A stretch of DNA of 64,000 nucleotides from Natrialba chahannaoensis JCM 10990 (GCF_000337135.1 NZ_AOIN01000096.1:68098-132097), one strand, 5' to 3'. Positions 32,879-43,704 are shown, counted from the stretch's first letter. Numbers and translations are program-made. The notes: generated from the letters alone by a model not told the origin.

Positions 32879-32886
32879 TTTATAAT
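32879..32886 (+). promoter_or_regulatory. TATA box of thiC
   Basis: TTTATAAT centred about 28 bases before the ATG at 32910, indicating a leaderless transcript. There is therefore no room for a 5' UTR TPP riboswitch. Confidence 0.65.
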
Positions 32887-32909
32887 CTGGTATTACAACC
32901 TAGTTATTG

Positions 32910-34376
32910 ATGGCACAGACGCAGCTAGCAGCCGCCCGTAACGGAACCGTAACCGACGAGATGGAACGCGTTGCCGACCGCGAGAACTGTGATCCCGAGT
33001 TTGTCCGCCAGCAAGTGGCAGATGGACAGGCCGTGATCCCGGCCAACCGCAATCACAACGCGCTCGATCCGATGATTATCGGCCGCGAGTTCGCTACAAA
33101 GGTCAACGCAAACATCGGGAACAGCGAGACGACGAGCGATCGCGAGACCGAACTCGAGAAGCTCCACACGGCGGTCCACTACGGTGCGGACACAGTGATG
33201 GATCTCAGCACGGGAACCGACTTAGACGACATCCGCGAGATGCACGTCGAGTACTCCCCGGTGCCGATTGGAACGGTGCCGCTGTACGAGGCCGTCAAAC
33301 GAGCCGAGAGCCCCGAGGACATCACGACGGACCTGCTGCTGGAGGTCATCGAAAAACAGGCCGAACAGGGCGTCGACTACATGACGATCCACGCTGGAAT
33401 TCTGGCGGAGCACCTCCCGCTGACCGAGGGCCGGACGACGGGAATCGTCTCTCGCGGCGGCTCGATCATGGCGAAGTGGATGGAGGAGAACGGCGAACAG
33501 AACCCGCTCTTTCAGGTCTATGACGAAATCTGCGAGATATTTGCCGAGCACGACGTGACCTTCAGCCTCGGGGACAGTCTCCGTCCGGGGTCGCTCGCAG
33601 ACGCCTGTGACGAGGCCCAGTACGCCGAACTCGACACGCTCGGGGAACTCACGCGTCACGCCTGGGAGTACGATGTGCAGGTGATGGTCGAAGGGCCAGG
33701 TCACATCCCAATGCACAAAGTCGCAGAAAACGTCGAGCGCCAGCAGGAAGTCTGTGACGGCGCACCGTTCTACGTCCTCGGACCGCTGGTGACCGACATC
33801 GCACCCGGCTACGACCACATCACGAGCGCGATCGGTGCGGCGATGGCGGCACAGGCCGGCGCGGCGATGCTCTGCTACGTGACACCCAAGGAACATCTCG
33901 GATTGCCGGACGAGGAAGACGTTCGCGAGGGGCTGGCAGCCTATCGAATCGCGGCCCACGCAGGCGATGTCGGAAACGAACGGCCGGGCGCACGCGACTG
34001 GGACGACGCGCTTTCCGAGGCGCGATACGCGTTCGACTGGCGCGAGCAATTCAGCCTCGCGCTGGACCCGGATCGCGCGCGCGACTACCACGATCAGACG
34101 CTCCCCGAAGACAACTACAAGGAGGCGCGCTTCTGCTCGATGTGCGGTGTCGAGTTCTGCTCGATGCGGATCGATCAGGATGCGCGAGCGGCCGGTGAGA
34201 TGGCGGCCCTCGAGACGGACACGAAAACGGACCTCGACGCATCACCGGCCGCCGCCGTTAATCTGCCGCCGGTCGGCACCCACGAAGGCGAGGCTTCGGA
34301 GACGTTCAGCGCAGTCGGCAGTGACGAAGCAGAACTCGAGTCGACTACGGAAGCACCGGTAGATAGCGACGACTAA
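32910..34376 (+). CDS. thiC: Phosphomethylpyrimidine synthase
   Basis: 488 residues. This radical-SAM enzyme rearranges aminoimidazole ribotide to hydroxymethylpyrimidine phosphate for thiamine. The unusual C-terminal iron-sulfur motif [11 protein letters not shown] (CX2CX4C) is present. Core motifs are [81 protein letters not shown] and [24 protein letters not shown]. It lacks the roughly 100-residue N-terminal extension of bacterial ThiC, as is usual in archaea, and has an acidic tail. The ATG at 32910 follows a TATA box by 28 bases; the upstream TTG at 32907 is not needed. Confidence 0.96.
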   Translation: MAQTQLAAARNGTVTDEMERVADRENCDPEFVRQQVADGQAVIPANRNHNALDPMIIGREFATKVNANIGNSETTSDRETELEKLHTAVHYGADTVMDLSTGTDLDDIREMHVEYSPVPIGTVPLYEAVKRAESPEDITTDLLLEVIEKQAEQGVDYMTIHAGILAEHLPLTEGRTTGIVSRGGSIMAKWMEENGEQNPLFQVYDEICEIFAEHDVTFSLGDSLRPGSLADACDEAQYAELDTLGELTRHAWEYDVQVMVEGPGHIPMHKVAENVERQQEVCDGAPFYVLGPLVTDIAPGYDHITSAIGAAMAAQAGAAMLCYVTPKEHLGLPDEEDVREGLAAYRIAAHAGDVGNERPGARDWDDALSEARYAFDWREQFSLALDPDRARDYHDQTLPEDNYKEARFCSMCGVEFCSMRIDQDARAAGEMAALETDTKTDLDASPAAAVNLPPVGTHEGEASETFSAVGSDEAELESTTEAPVDSDD

Positions 34377-34539
34377 CGTACTCGATCCACATCTTTTGTG
34401 CTATGTGAGCACACCACCAGCGGTAATCCGTTCGTCGAACAGAACCTACTTATTTGACTGACCAGTTAGTTAGTGTAGTGCCTGATCGAACGACGAACAC
34501 ACTGCGGTCTTCCGGTCCTCGAATCGTCCGCGCAACGGG

Positions 34540-35991
34540 GTGTCGACCGTGACGCTCCGCGAGCAACTCATCGAAATCTTCACCGCTCGCAAGGAAGTCG
34601 ACCTGACCTCCGGCGGCATCGTTCGCCCGCTATTGTACCTCTCGATTCCGCTGATTATCACGAACGTCCTCCAGACGGCGTACAACATCGCCGATACGTT
34701 CTGGCTCGGTCACTACGGAACGACCGAGCTCGCAGCGATCAGCTTTGCGTTCCCGATTATCTTCTTGCTGATCTCGGTCGCGCTCGGCTTCTCCGTTGCG
34801 GGCAGTATTCTCGTTGCCCAGTATACTGGTGCCGGCCGCGAGAGTAAGGCCGAGTACGCGGCCTCACAGACGGTCTCGTTCTCGATTATCGCCTCGCTAC
34901 TGCTTGGCTTTCTCGGCTACTTCATCGTCGAGGACTTGCTTGCGCTCTTCGGCGCGGGTGCAGACGTTATCGACGCCGCGACGACCTATATGCAGATCTA
35001 CTCAGTCGGCCTGGTCTTCGTCTTTGGCTTCCTGATGTTCATCGCCCTCATGCGGGGCTACGGAGACACCGTGACGCCGATGCTGATCATGTTCGTCTCG
35101 GTCGTGATCAACATCGTGCTGGACCCGCTGCTCATCTTCGGTGTCGGTCCGATTCCAGAACTCGGTATCGCGGGAGCCGCCTACGCAACGATTATCGCCC
35201 GCGGCGTGACCCTCGTCATCGGCCTCTGGCTCATGTTCCGGGGCTACCGAGGCGTTCGCATTCGTCTCTCGCAGATGGTCCCCGACCTGAGTTACGGGCT
35301 GAAGCTCGTCCGCATCGGGCTTCCTGCCTCCTTTGAGGGTGCAAGCCGTGCGCTCTCGATCGCGCTCTTGTTGTTCATCGTCAGCCTCTTCGCGGACACC
35401 GTCATCGCGGCCTACGGCGTCGGAACGCGGCTTCTCTCCGTGATCGTCCTGCCAGCAATAGCGCTCTCGCAGGGCGTCGAGACAATGACCGGACAGAACA
35501 TCGGCGACGGCAACCCCGACCGTGCGGCCGCGGCAAACCGTTTCGCCGCGATCGCGCTGTTCGTCTTCCTCACCGCTGCTGGTCTGCTCTCGGCGATCAT
35601 CGCCGAACCGTTGGTCTCGATCTTCACGAACGACCCGGCTGTCATCGACCACGGCGCGACGTTCATGCACTTCGTCGCGCCAACGTTCGGGCTCTTTGGG
35701 GCCATGTACGTCTACATCGGTGGCTTCCGCGGTGCCGGGATGACGCTCACCGCCGCAGGGCTCGTCATCCTCGCGTTCGGCGTCGTCCAGATCCCCGTTG
35801 CCTGGGTCGCCGCCGACGCGTTCGGTCCGCCGGGAATCTGGCTCTCGTTTGCCGTTTCACATCTGGTCGGTGCGCTCGCGGCCCTCTTCTGGTTCAACCG
35901 GGGGACCTGGCGTTCCGGCGATCTGACGCGCGATTCTGGTGGTGGCGGTGAATCGCCGTCTCCCGGTGCCGACGTGCCGGGCGACGACTAA
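34540..35991 (+). CDS. MATE-family efflux transporter, second copy
   Basis: 483 residues and 12 hydrophobic helices. It resembles the MATE protein at 26649 in design: LYLSIPLIITNVLQTAYNIADTFWLGHYG in helix 1, IALMRGYGDTVTPMLIMF, DPLLIFGVGPIPELGIAGAAYAT and a second-half opening LVRIGLPASFEGASRALS. The start is GTG at 34540 (alternative GTG at 34549). A cttattt TATA-like element lies about 90 bases upstream. Predicted substrate: cations or drugs, exported by ion antiport. It lies 163 bases after thiC; MATE-type proteins near thiamine genes are sometimes thought to handle thiamine-like compounds, but that link here is only positional. Confidence 0.92.
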   Translation: MSTVTLREQLIEIFTARKEVDLTSGGIVRPLLYLSIPLIITNVLQTAYNIADTFWLGHYGTTELAAISFAFPIIFLLISVALGFSVAGSILVAQYTGAGRESKAEYAASQTVSFSIIASLLLGFLGYFIVEDLLALFGAGADVIDAATTYMQIYSVGLVFVFGFLMFIALMRGYGDTVTPMLIMFVSVVINIVLDPLLIFGVGPIPELGIAGAAYATIIARGVTLVIGLWLMFRGYRGVRIRLSQMVPDLSYGLKLVRIGLPASFEGASRALSIALLLFIVSLFADTVIAAYGVGTRLLSVIVLPAIALSQGVETMTGQNIGDGNPDRAAAANRFAAIALFVFLTAAGLLSAIIAEPLVSIFTNDPAVIDHGATFMHFVAPTFGLFGAMYVYIGGFRGAGMTLTAAGLVILAFGVVQIPVAWVAADAFGPPGIWLSFAVSHLVGALAALFWFNRGTWRSGDLTRDSGGGGESPSPGADVPGDD

Positions 35992-36115
35992 CGGCGGACA
36001 ACCGACAACAACCGATTTTCGGCGAAACAACGACTCGACCGGCGAGGAAACTCCGCTCGTGGCCCAACGGGACGAGAGTGGAAAGATGGAATACCCCTGC
36101 GTGAAACGTCATCGT

Positions 36116-37027
36116 ATGAGCATGACGACGACCACGCGAATTCTGCAGGTCGACGCGTTTACCGACGACCCATGTGCCGGCAACCCGGCCGGCGTCGTCC
36201 CCGACGCCGACGACCTCTCGGAGAGTCAGATGCAAGCTATCGCCGACGAGATGGCCGTGAGCGAGACCGCCTTCCTTCAGCACAGCGACGAAGCCGACTA
36301 TCGGGTCCAGTACTTTACGCCTACCCAAGAGGTCGACCTCTGTGGCCACGCAACCATCGGCTCGTTCGCACATCTCTACAACGAGGGCCTCGAACCCGGG
36401 ACGACGACACTCGAGACGAACGTCGGCGTACTCGATATCGATATCACCGAGGACGGCACGGTCTGGATGACCCAGGACGCCCCCCAGATTCGCGAGGTTG
36501 ACCTCTCCTACGCCCGCGTCGCAGCGGCCCTCGGCGTCGAACAAGCCGCACTCGAGGGCGCGCGCGATGACATCCCCATCGCGGTTTCCTCGACAGGGCT
36601 GCCGTTCCTCATCGTCCCGATCACGTATCTCTCGGATCTCGGCGACGCAGCACCAGATATGGCCGCCGTCGAGGAACTCACCGACGAGGTCGACGCGGCC
36701 GGCATCTACCTGTTCACCTTCGACGCCCTCGACCGGGAGTCGACGCTTCATGGGCGGATGTTTGCGCCCGGCGCTGGCGTGCCGGAAGATCCTGTCACTG
36801 GCACCGCAAGCGGCGCAGTTGCAGCCTACCTTGATCACTTCGGTGCGTTCGACGACGATCTGCCGGCGGAACTCCGACTCGAACAGGGCCACTACGTCGA
36901 CCGGCCGGGCTACGTGCGGGTGCAACTCGAGGGGACCACGGTTCACGTCGGCGGGCGCGGGGTGACCACACTCGATGGCTCGATCGTGATCCCCGAGGAC
37001 GAGGAGGACGAGATTCTCGAAGCCTGA
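36116..37027 (+). CDS. PhzF-family isomerase-like protein
   Basis: 303 residues, the usual PhzF/YddE length with two similar alpha+beta halves. Diagnostic elements: LQVDAFTDDPCAGNPAGVV at the start, the catalytic Glu in EMAVSETAFL, FTPTQEVDLCGHATIGSFA, and FAPGAGVPEDPVTGTASGAVAAYL in the second half. The family contains proton-shuffling isomerases (phenazine synthesis) and many enzymes of unknown substrate. The frame is open to 35939, overlapping the MATE gene, but ATG 36116 gives the standard N-terminus. The ATG at 36122 is an alternative. Confidence 0.91.
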   Translation: MSMTTTTRILQVDAFTDDPCAGNPAGVVPDADDLSESQMQAIADEMAVSETAFLQHSDEADYRVQYFTPTQEVDLCGHATIGSFAHLYNEGLEPGTTTLETNVGVLDIDITEDGTVWMTQDAPQIREVDLSYARVAAALGVEQAALEGARDDIPIAVSSTGLPFLIVPITYLSDLGDAAPDMAAVEELTDEVDAAGIYLFTFDALDRESTLHGRMFAPGAGVPEDPVTGTASGAVAAYLDHFGAFDDDLPAELRLEQGHYVDRPGYVRVQLEGTTVHVGGRGVTTLDGSIVIPEDEEDEILEA

Positions 37028-37158
37028 CAACTGTTTTCTCGGGCAGGAGTCGCGGCGAAAATCGCCGTACCGTCCGATGGTTCATTCAGTTCCGAGTTGC
37101 GAAACGTGCCCCTCGTTCGCAACCTTCTTAATCGAATCCGGTGTCCACACGACTACAG

Positions 37159-39525
37159 ATGGCTGTACTCTGGCTGGACGAGATCAGCGCCGGCGACATA
37201 GAGAAAGTCGGCGGCAAAGGTGCCTCCCTTGGCGAACTTACCGGAGCCGGGCTCCCCGTCCCCCCAGGTTTCGTCGTGACCGCCGGAACCTACCGATCGT
37301 TTATCGAATCGGCCGAGATCGACGAGGAACTCTTCGCCGCCGTCGACGTCGACGTCGAGGACTCGAGTGCGCTCGCGGCTGCGGCAGACCGCGCGCAGGA
37401 ACTCATCCTTGAGACGCCGTTCCCCGACGCGTTGCGCGAGGAGATTCTCGAATCCTATCGCGAGGTTGGGAACGGGGAAGCATTCGTCGCCGTTCGCTCC
37501 TCCGCGACTGCTGAAGACCTGCCGGACGCGTCGTTCGCGGGCCAGCAGGAGACGTTCCTCAACGTGACCGAGGAGAACCTTCTCGAGCGTGTCCGAGAGT
37601 GTTGGGCCTCTCTCTTTACGCAGCGGGCAATCTACTATCGTCAGGAACAGGGCTTCGACCATTCGGTGGTCAACATCGCTGTCGTCGTCCAGCAGATGGT
37701 CGACGCCGAAAAGTCCGGCGTGATGTTTACCAGCCACCCCTCGACCGGCGATCCGACGATGATCATCGAGGCCGCCTGGGGACTCGGCGAAGCCGTGGTC
37801 TCCGGGGCCGTCTCCCCAGACAACTACGTCGTCGAGCGCGAGGACCGTTCGGTCGATGTCACTGTCGCCGAGAAGAAGGTGATGCACGTCAAGGACGAGG
37901 AGACGGGCGAAACCGTCGAGCGCGAGGTGCCAGGCAACAAGCGAAACGCTCGTGTTATCGACGACGAGGAAATCGACCGCCTGCTCGATCTCGGCGAGCG
38001 CGTCGAGGATCACTACGACACCCCACAGGACGTTGAGTGGGCGATCGCTGGTGGCGACGTCTACATGCTCCAGTCCCGACCGATCACGACGATCGACGAG
38101 AGCGAGAGCGCGGCAGACGCCGCGTCGGCCTCAGCTGTGAGTGGTATCGACGCCGCACAGGGGCTCACCGACGGGAGCGGCAGTGCCGCGGCCACCGGGG
38201 GTGGCACCGACGGCACCGATACCGGCACTAACGGGACCGACACCAGCTCCGGCGGCATCCTCGTCGACGGCCTTGGATCGAGTCCCGGCACCGTCAGCGG
38301 GGCTGCTCGAATCGTCACGAAACTTGACGACCTCGATAAGGTCAGCGACGGTGACATCATCGTCACTGAGATGACCATGCCTGACATGGTGCCGGCGATG
38401 AAACGCGCCGCCGGCATCGTCACCGACGAGGGCGGCATGACCAGCCACGCCGCCATCGTCTCGCGCGAACTCGGCGTCCCCGCCGTCGTCGGCACGACGA
38501 ACGCGACGACCGTTCTGGAGGACGGCCGTCTCGTCACGCTCGACGGTGACAAAGGCGCAGTACTCGAGGGCCAGGAAGTCGAACCCGAGGAGGAGACCGA
38601 ACCAGTCGAGGAGGTCCGCCCACAGTCGCCGGTCAAGCCGATGACCGCGACCGAGGTGAAGGTCAACGTCTCCATCCCCGAGGCCGCTGAGCGCGCAGCC
38701 GCGACCGGTGCCGACGGCGTCGGCCTGCTGCGCATGGAGCACATGATCCTCTCGCTGAACCAGACGCCAGCCAAATACATCGAGGAAAACGGCGAGGACG
38801 CCTACATCACCGAACTCGTCGAGGGCATTCGCGGCGTTGCCGACGAGTTCTACCCGCGCCCCGTCCGCACGCGCACCCTCGATGCACCCACCGACGAGTT
38901 CCGACAACTCGAGGGCGGGGCAGACGAACCGGAGGAGCACAACCCGATGCTCGGCTACCGTGGCATCCGACGTTCGCTCGATCGGCCCGACGTATTCGCC
39001 CACGAACTCGAGGCGTTCCGCCGGCTCTACGAGATGGGCTACGACAACGTCGAGATCATGTTCCCGCTGGTCAACGACGCCGAAGACGTCTATCAGGCCA
39101 AGCGCCTGATGGAAGAAGCCGGCATCGACCCCGAGAAGCGCAAGTGGGGTGTGATGATCGAGACGCCGGCTTCCGCGCTTGCAGTCGAGGAGATGGCGGA
39201 TGCGGGCATCGATTTCGCCTCCTTCGGCACGAACGACCTCACCCAGTACACGCTCGCCGTGGATCGGAACAACGAGCACGTCGCAGATCGGTTTGACGAA
39301 CTGCACCCCTCCGTGCTGCGATTGATCGGCGACGTGATCGAGACTTGCCGCGAGCACGACGTGAACACGAGCATCTGTGGCCAGGCGGGTTCGAAGCCCG
39401 AGATGGCCCAGTTCCTCGTCAACGAGGGCATTAGCTCGATTTCGGCGAACATCGACGCCGTCCGCGACGTCCAGCACGAGGTCAAGCGCGTCGAACAGAA
39501 GCTGTTGCTCGATTCGGTTCGGTAA
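37159..39525 (+). CDS. ppsA: Phosphoenolpyruvate synthase
   Basis: 788 residues, full length. It converts pyruvate, ATP and water to PEP, AMP and phosphate: the gluconeogenic direction opposite pyruvate kinase (47792). Three domains: nucleotide-binding (DEISAGDIEKVGGKGASLGEL, AVRSSATAEDLPDASFAGQQETFL), the swivelling phosphohistidine domain (GGMTSHAAIVSRELGVPAVVG with the reactive His), and the TIM-barrel PEP domain (MLGYRGIRRSL, VMIETPASALAVEEMA, FASFGTNDLTQYTLAVDRNN, ICGQAGSKPEMAQFLV). A Gly/Thr/Asp-rich linker (about residues 320-365) separates the first two domains. A TATA-like ttcttaatc at 37125-37133 points to the ATG at 37159, not the GTG at 37141. Confidence 0.96.
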   Translation: MAVLWLDEISAGDIEKVGGKGASLGELTGAGLPVPPGFVVTAGTYRSFIESAEIDEELFAAVDVDVEDSSALAAAADRAQELILETPFPDALREEILESYREVGNGEAFVAVRSSATAEDLPDASFAGQQETFLNVTEENLLERVRECWASLFTQRAIYYRQEQGFDHSVVNIAVVVQQMVDAEKSGVMFTSHPSTGDPTMIIEAAWGLGEAVVSGAVSPDNYVVEREDRSVDVTVAEKKVMHVKDEETGETVEREVPGNKRNARVIDDEEIDRLLDLGERVEDHYDTPQDVEWAIAGGDVYMLQSRPITTIDESESAADAASASAVSGIDAAQGLTDGSGSAAATGGGTDGTDTGTNGTDTSSGGILVDGLGSSPGTVSGAARIVTKLDDLDKVSDGDIIVTEMTMPDMVPAMKRAAGIVTDEGGMTSHAAIVSRELGVPAVVGTTNATTVLEDGRLVTLDGDKGAVLEGQEVEPEEETEPVEEVRPQSPVKPMTATEVKVNVSIPEAAERAAATGADGVGLLRMEHMILSLNQTPAKYIEENGEDAYITELVEGIRGVADEFYPRPVRTRTLDAPTDEFRQLEGGADEPEEHNPMLGYRGIRRSLDRPDVFAHELEAFRRLYEMGYDNVEIMFPLVNDAEDVYQAKRLMEEAGIDPEKRKWGVMIETPASALAVEEMADAGIDFASFGTNDLTQYTLAVDRNNEHVADRFDELHPSVLRLIGDVIETCREHDVNTSICGQAGSKPEMAQFLVNEGISSISANIDAVRDVQHEVKRVEQKLLLDSVR

Positions 39526-39625
39526 CAGCGTTTCGTCCCGTCACGTTCGACTCCGTCCAGCAACTCCTTTCACGCCGCAAATCGGTAAACGCAACGACTA
39601 AACACCGGACGGTCCACGACGAAAT

Positions 39626-40720
39626 ATGCAACGCGAGCCCCAAGCGTTCGACCGGGTGCTCTCCTCAATGTGTACGACACCCCACCCGGTTGCACGCGAG
39701 GCGGCCGAACGGTTTCTTGCGACGAACCCCGGCGATCCAGGAACCTACCCCACGATTTCGGACCTGGAGGCCGAGGCCATCGACCTACTGGGTGAGGTCG
39801 CCGGTCTCGACGACCCTGCCGGCTACGTCGCGAGCGGCGGCACGGAGGCGAACATTCAGGCCGTTCGAATCGCCCGTGAACGCGCCAGGGTAACAACTGC
39901 GACAACCGAGACCCCGACCGTCGTCATGCCCGAATCGGGTCACTTTAGTTTCCAGAAAGCGGCGAACGTGCTCGGCGTCGACCTCGAACTTGTCCCCACC
40001 GACGACGATCATCGCGTCGATCTCGAGGCCATCCGTGCCTGCGTTGACAAGACCACGGCGATGGTCGTCGGCGTCGCCGGAACGACCGAGTACGGCCGTG
40101 TCGATCCGATTCCCGAACTCGGCGAGATTGCACAGTCCGTTGACGCACTGCTCCACGTTGACGCCGCCTGGGGCGGATTCGTCCTGCCCTTTACCGACCA
40201 TGCATGGCACTTCGACCACGCACCCGTCGACACGATGGCAATCGACCCACACAAGATGGGGCAGGCCGCGGTTCCCGCCGGTGGGCTGCTTGTCCGCGAC
40301 GAGACGCTGCTCGACGAACTGGCCGTCAACACGCCGTATCTCGAGTCCACCTCGCAGGCGACGCTCACCGGCACCCGCTCGGGTGCCGGCGTCGCAAGCG
40401 CTGTCGCCGCGATGACCGAACTCTGGCCCGACGGCTACCGCGAGCAGTACGAGCGCTCACAGGCCAACGCCGAGTGGCTCGCCGCCGAACTGGCGGCTCT
40501 GGGCTACAACGTCGTCGAGCCCGAACTCCCGCTCGTCGCAGCCGACATCCCAACGGCCACGTTCGAGGCGCTTCGCGAGGCTGGCTGGCGCATCTCCAGA
40601 ACCGGCAGCGGCGAACTCCGGGTTGTCTGCATGCCCCACGTGACGCGAACGCAACTCGAGTCGTTCGTCGCTGCTCTCGATGCACTCGAGTCCGAGCCGG
40701 AGCCACGGACGACACAGTAG
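39626..40720 (+). CDS. mfnA: L-tyrosine/L-aspartate decarboxylase, MfnA type
   Basis: 364 residues. PLP-dependent group II decarboxylase; in archaea it makes tyramine (methanofuran) or beta-alanine (coenzyme A), and in haloarchaea the aspartate to beta-alanine role is the likely one. Features: [20 protein letters not shown] near the N-terminus, [62 protein letters not shown] and the PLP lysine in [22 protein letters not shown]. The ATG at 39626 gives a normal start. It is the third of four same-strand metabolic genes, with a 100-base gap after ppsA, so it is probably separately expressed. Confidence 0.92.
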   Translation: MQREPQAFDRVLSSMCTTPHPVAREAAERFLATNPGDPGTYPTISDLEAEAIDLLGEVAGLDDPAGYVASGGTEANIQAVRIARERARVTTATTETPTVVMPESGHFSFQKAANVLGVDLELVPTDDDHRVDLEAIRACVDKTTAMVVGVAGTTEYGRVDPIPELGEIAQSVDALLHVDAAWGGFVLPFTDHAWHFDHAPVDTMAIDPHKMGQAAVPAGGLLVRDETLLDELAVNTPYLESTSQATLTGTRSGAGVASAVAAMTELWPDGYREQYERSQANAEWLAAELAALGYNVVEPELPLVAADIPTATFEALREAGWRISRTGSGELRVVCMPHVTRTQLESFVAALDALESEPEPRTTQ

Positions 40721-40796
40721 CCGGTGGGCTGACGTCGGCCCGATCGCGTGTTCGACTTTCGATACTCGTTTATCACGCCCGCCGCGAGAGGAGTGT

Positions 40797-41168
40797 ATGG
40801 CGCTCGATCGGATAGATGGCGTTGCGCTCGTCGGCTTCGCACTGCTGGCCGTCGCATCGCTGACGCTGTCACTCGAGCAAATCGCGGTTGCAGCCGCCTC
40901 CGGCGGGTTCGTCCTCTCGCTGTCGGTCTGGCGGCTCTATGGCGGGCGGCCCTGGGAGGCGCTCGGCTGGCTCGCCTGGGTCGGGGCGGCCCTCGCACTC
41001 GTCGTCGAGTTCGATCTGCTGACATTTCTCGTCACCTTCGGTGGGTTCGGGCTGATGGGTGCTGGACTGCTCCTTGGCAGCCGACTCGATCTCTTTCCAG
41101 CGATCTGGGACGCGGAGACTGATTCTGGGTCTGACGATGGCAACGCTGTCGACAGTGACGACGGATGA
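40797..41168 (+). CDS. Small membrane protein, four hydrophobic segments
   Basis: 123 residues starting MALDRIDGVALVGFALLAVA. Four hydrophobic segments fill the first 100 residues, followed by the acidic tail AETDSGSDDGNAVDSDDG. No known domain is recognised. The ATG at 40797 lies 76 bases after mfnA; the frame upstream (to 40680) is an mfnA shadow. The clean amphiphilic pattern and acidic tail make it a credible gene of unknown role. Confidence 0.7.
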   Translation: MALDRIDGVALVGFALLAVASLTLSLEQIAVAAASGGFVLSLSVWRLYGGRPWEALGWLAWVGAALALVVEFDLLTFLVTFGGFGLMGAGLLLGSRLDLFPAIWDAETDSGSDDGNAVDSDDG

Positions 41169-41574
41169 GGGAGTGGTGGTCTGCAGCCGTGGTTACTCGA
41201 GCACCAACAGTTATAGACGCCGACCGTCTAGGGTTGCGTACAGATGACGACGCGCGCTGTCGTTCCCGTCTGTTCTCACCCGATGCGAATGTAGCGACAG
41301 CGCCGTCACCGAGTAGAGCATCACGACCGCACCCGGTCATACGGGTTCCTCGTGGCGCGAAACTCGGTTCGATCGATTGGACCACTGCTCTGCTCACAGG
41401 GCACTGGTCACCGTTTACCGCTTCCCGCTTTCCGCTTTCCGCTTCCCGCTTCCCGGTTGCTGCTCACCGCCGACTGACGAGCAGACTCGTGAGCGAGACC
41501 ACTGGCGAAGCGAGCAAACCGAACCCGAAACCTAAACCGGCGGGTTTTACGCCCACCACCGACAGAACACGCAT
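41169..41574. other. Gene-poor region with heptamer repeats and metG promoter
   Basis: 406 bases. It contains seven consecutive 7-base units at 41412-41460 (listed separately). Near 41545-41552 the sequence gcgggttttacgcc offers a TATA-like element about 27 bases before the metG ATG, fitting a leaderless message. No convincing gene: the open frames here have no start signal and show no family features. Confidence 0.55.
41412..41460. repeat. Heptamer tandem repeat A (7 units)
   Basis: Seven 7-base units, cgtttac, cgcttcc, cgctttc, cgctttc, cgcttcc, cgcttcc, cggttgc. Read on the other strand these are gcaaccg, ggaagcg, gaaagcg and gtaaacg, the same unit family as the repeats at 57931 and 63921. 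Confidence 0.85.
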
Positions 41575-43704
41575 ATGAGCACGGATTCAACTGACGACGC
41601 ATTTCCGACGGATCGTCCCGCCGTCGTGACCTGCGGGTTGCCCTACGCCAACGGCGACCTGCACATCGGTCACCTGCGGGGATACATCGGCGCAGACGCA
41701 TTCTCACGCGCACTCGAGACGCTCGGCCAGGAAACGGCCTACGTCTCCGGCTCGGACATGCACGGCACGCCCGTCGCCGTCAACGCCGAGAAAGAGGGTG
41801 TTTCACCCGAGGAGTTCGCGCTTGAGTGGCACGACCAGTACGAGGAGACGCTCCCGAAGTTCAACGTCGACTTCGACAACTACGGCCACACCCACGACGA
41901 GACGAACACCGAACTGACCCAGGAAATCGTCCGCACACTGGACGACGAGGGGTACATCTACGAGAAAGAGATTCAGGTCGCCTACGACCCCGACGCAGAT
42001 CAGTATCTGCCCGACCGCTACGTCGAGGGAACCTGTCCCTACTGCGGCGCGAAGGCCCGCGGCGACGAGTGCGACGAGGGCTGCCAGCGCCACCTGGAAC
42101 CGGGCGAGGTCGAGGACCCAACGAGTACGATCACCGGCAATCCAGCGGAGTACCGCGAACGAACACACAAGTTCTTCGAGGTCTCCGAGTTCGCCGACTA
42201 CCTCACCGAGTTCCTGGACGGACTGGAGGGGACCTCAAACGCGCGCAATCAGCCACGGCAGTGGATCGAAGAGGGCCTGCAGGACTGGTGTCTCACCCGG
42301 GATATGGAGTGGGGGATCGACTATCCAAACGGAGATAACGAGACCACGGAAGACATCGTCCTCTACGTCTGGGTCGACGCCCCCGTCGAGTACATCGCCT
42401 CGACGAAGCAGTACGCAGACCGCGTCGGCACCGACGAGTACGACTGGGAGCGCGTCTGGAAAGACGACGGAGACATTGTCCATGTCATCGGCCGGGACAT
42501 CATCCAGCACCACACCATCTTCTGGCCCGCGATGCTCGAAGGCGCAGGCTACAACAAGCCCCGCGCGGTCGCCGCGACGGGCTTCATCACGATTAACGGC
42601 AAGGGGCTCTCCACCAGCCGGAATCGTGCGATCTGGGCAAAGGAGTACGTAGAGGAGGGCTTCCACCCTGACCTGCTTCGGTACTACCTGACCACGACGG
42701 GCGGCCTCCAGCAGGACGTCGACTTCTCCTGGGACGCCTTCCAGGAGAGGGTCAACGGCGAACTCGTCGGCACCGTGGGCAACTTCTGGTACCGCTCGCT
42801 CCTGTTCGCCTATCGCAACTACGAGGGCACGCCTGAGGCGGACGTCTCCAAGGAAGTCGCAGAGCGCATCGAGGGAGCTATCGGCGAAACCCGCGAGGCC
42901 GTCAACGACTACTCGCTGCGCGGCATCGGCCAGGCCGCAACGCAGCTCGCCCAGTTCGGCAACGAGTACATCCAGCGCAACGAGCCCTGGAAGCTCACCG
43001 ACGACGACCCCGAGCAGGCCGCACAGGTCATCCGCGACTGCGTCCAGATCGCCAAGGCCGTCGGCGTTTTCCTCGAACCAATCGCCCCCGACAAAGCCCA
43101 GGCGCTCTGGGAACAGTTAGGCGAGGACGGCGACGTTGCAGACGCCCATCTCGAGGACGCACTCGAGTCCCCGCCGCGAAACTTCGACGAGCCGGGTGAG
43201 CTCTTCGAGAAAATCGAAGACGATCGCGTGGCGGAGTTGAACGAGAAGCTAGCAGAGCGAGTTGCGGCGGCCGGCGATGACGAGAGCGACGCAGACGAGG
43301 AAACCGAAAGCGACGACACCGAGTCGGACGAATCGGCTGCTATGGCAGACGACGCAGCCACTGGCGACCTCGAGCCGCTCCTCGAGGACCGTATCGGCTT
43401 CGAAGACTTCCAGGAACTCGACATCCGCGTCGGTCGCATCGAATCGGCCGAGGGGATCGAGGGTGCAGACGACCTCGCGAAGGTCGAGGTCGACATCGGC
43501 TTCGAGACGCGCCAGGTCGTCGCGGGCATCAAGCAACTGCACGACCTCGACGAACTGCCGGGCGAGAAGTGCATCCTGCTCGCGAACATGGAGCCCGCGG
43601 AGCTGTTCGGCGTCGAATCGAACGGGATGATCCTTGCGGCGGGCGACGAGGCGGATCTGCTGACGACCCACGACGACGCTGTCGTGGGCGAGAAGGTACA
43701 GTAA
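41575..43704 (+). CDS. metG: Methionyl-tRNA synthetase with C-terminal tRNA-binding domain
   Basis: 709 residues. It charges initiator and elongator tRNA(Met). Class I features: VTCGLPYANGDLHIGHLRGY (HIGH motif), a zinc knuckle CPYCGAKARGDECDEGCQRH, WIEEGLQDWCLTRDMEWGI, and the KMSKS-equivalent GKGLSTSRNRAIW. After the anticodon-binding helical domain comes a disordered acidic linker (residues about 560-600) and an EMAP-like OB-fold (FQELDIRVGRIESAEGI, VVAGIKQLHDLDELPGEKCILLANME), which adds tRNA affinity. The ATG at 41575 is fixed by the TATA position. Stand-alone gene. Confidence 0.96.
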   Translation: MSTDSTDDAFPTDRPAVVTCGLPYANGDLHIGHLRGYIGADAFSRALETLGQETAYVSGSDMHGTPVAVNAEKEGVSPEEFALEWHDQYEETLPKFNVDFDNYGHTHDETNTELTQEIVRTLDDEGYIYEKEIQVAYDPDADQYLPDRYVEGTCPYCGAKARGDECDEGCQRHLEPGEVEDPTSTITGNPAEYRERTHKFFEVSEFADYLTEFLDGLEGTSNARNQPRQWIEEGLQDWCLTRDMEWGIDYPNGDNETTEDIVLYVWVDAPVEYIASTKQYADRVGTDEYDWERVWKDDGDIVHVIGRDIIQHHTIFWPAMLEGAGYNKPRAVAATGFITINGKGLSTSRNRAIWAKEYVEEGFHPDLLRYYLTTTGGLQQDVDFSWDAFQERVNGELVGTVGNFWYRSLLFAYRNYEGTPEADVSKEVAERIEGAIGETREAVNDYSLRGIGQAATQLAQFGNEYIQRNEPWKLTDDDPEQAAQVIRDCVQIAKAVGVFLEPIAPDKAQALWEQLGEDGDVADAHLEDALESPPRNFDEPGELFEKIEDDRVAELNEKLAERVAAAGDDESDADEETESDDTESDESAAMADDAATGDLEPLLEDRIGFEDFQELDIRVGRIESAEGIEGADDLAKVEVDIGFETRQVVAGIKQLHDLDELPGEKCILLANMEPAELFGVESNGMILAAGDEADLLTTHDDAVVGEKVQ

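Noticed and set aside
32746..32909. A TPP riboswitch before thiC.
   Set aside because: The TATA box lies only 28 bases before the ATG, so the transcript has essentially no 5' UTR; no conserved TPP-aptamer pattern was seen.
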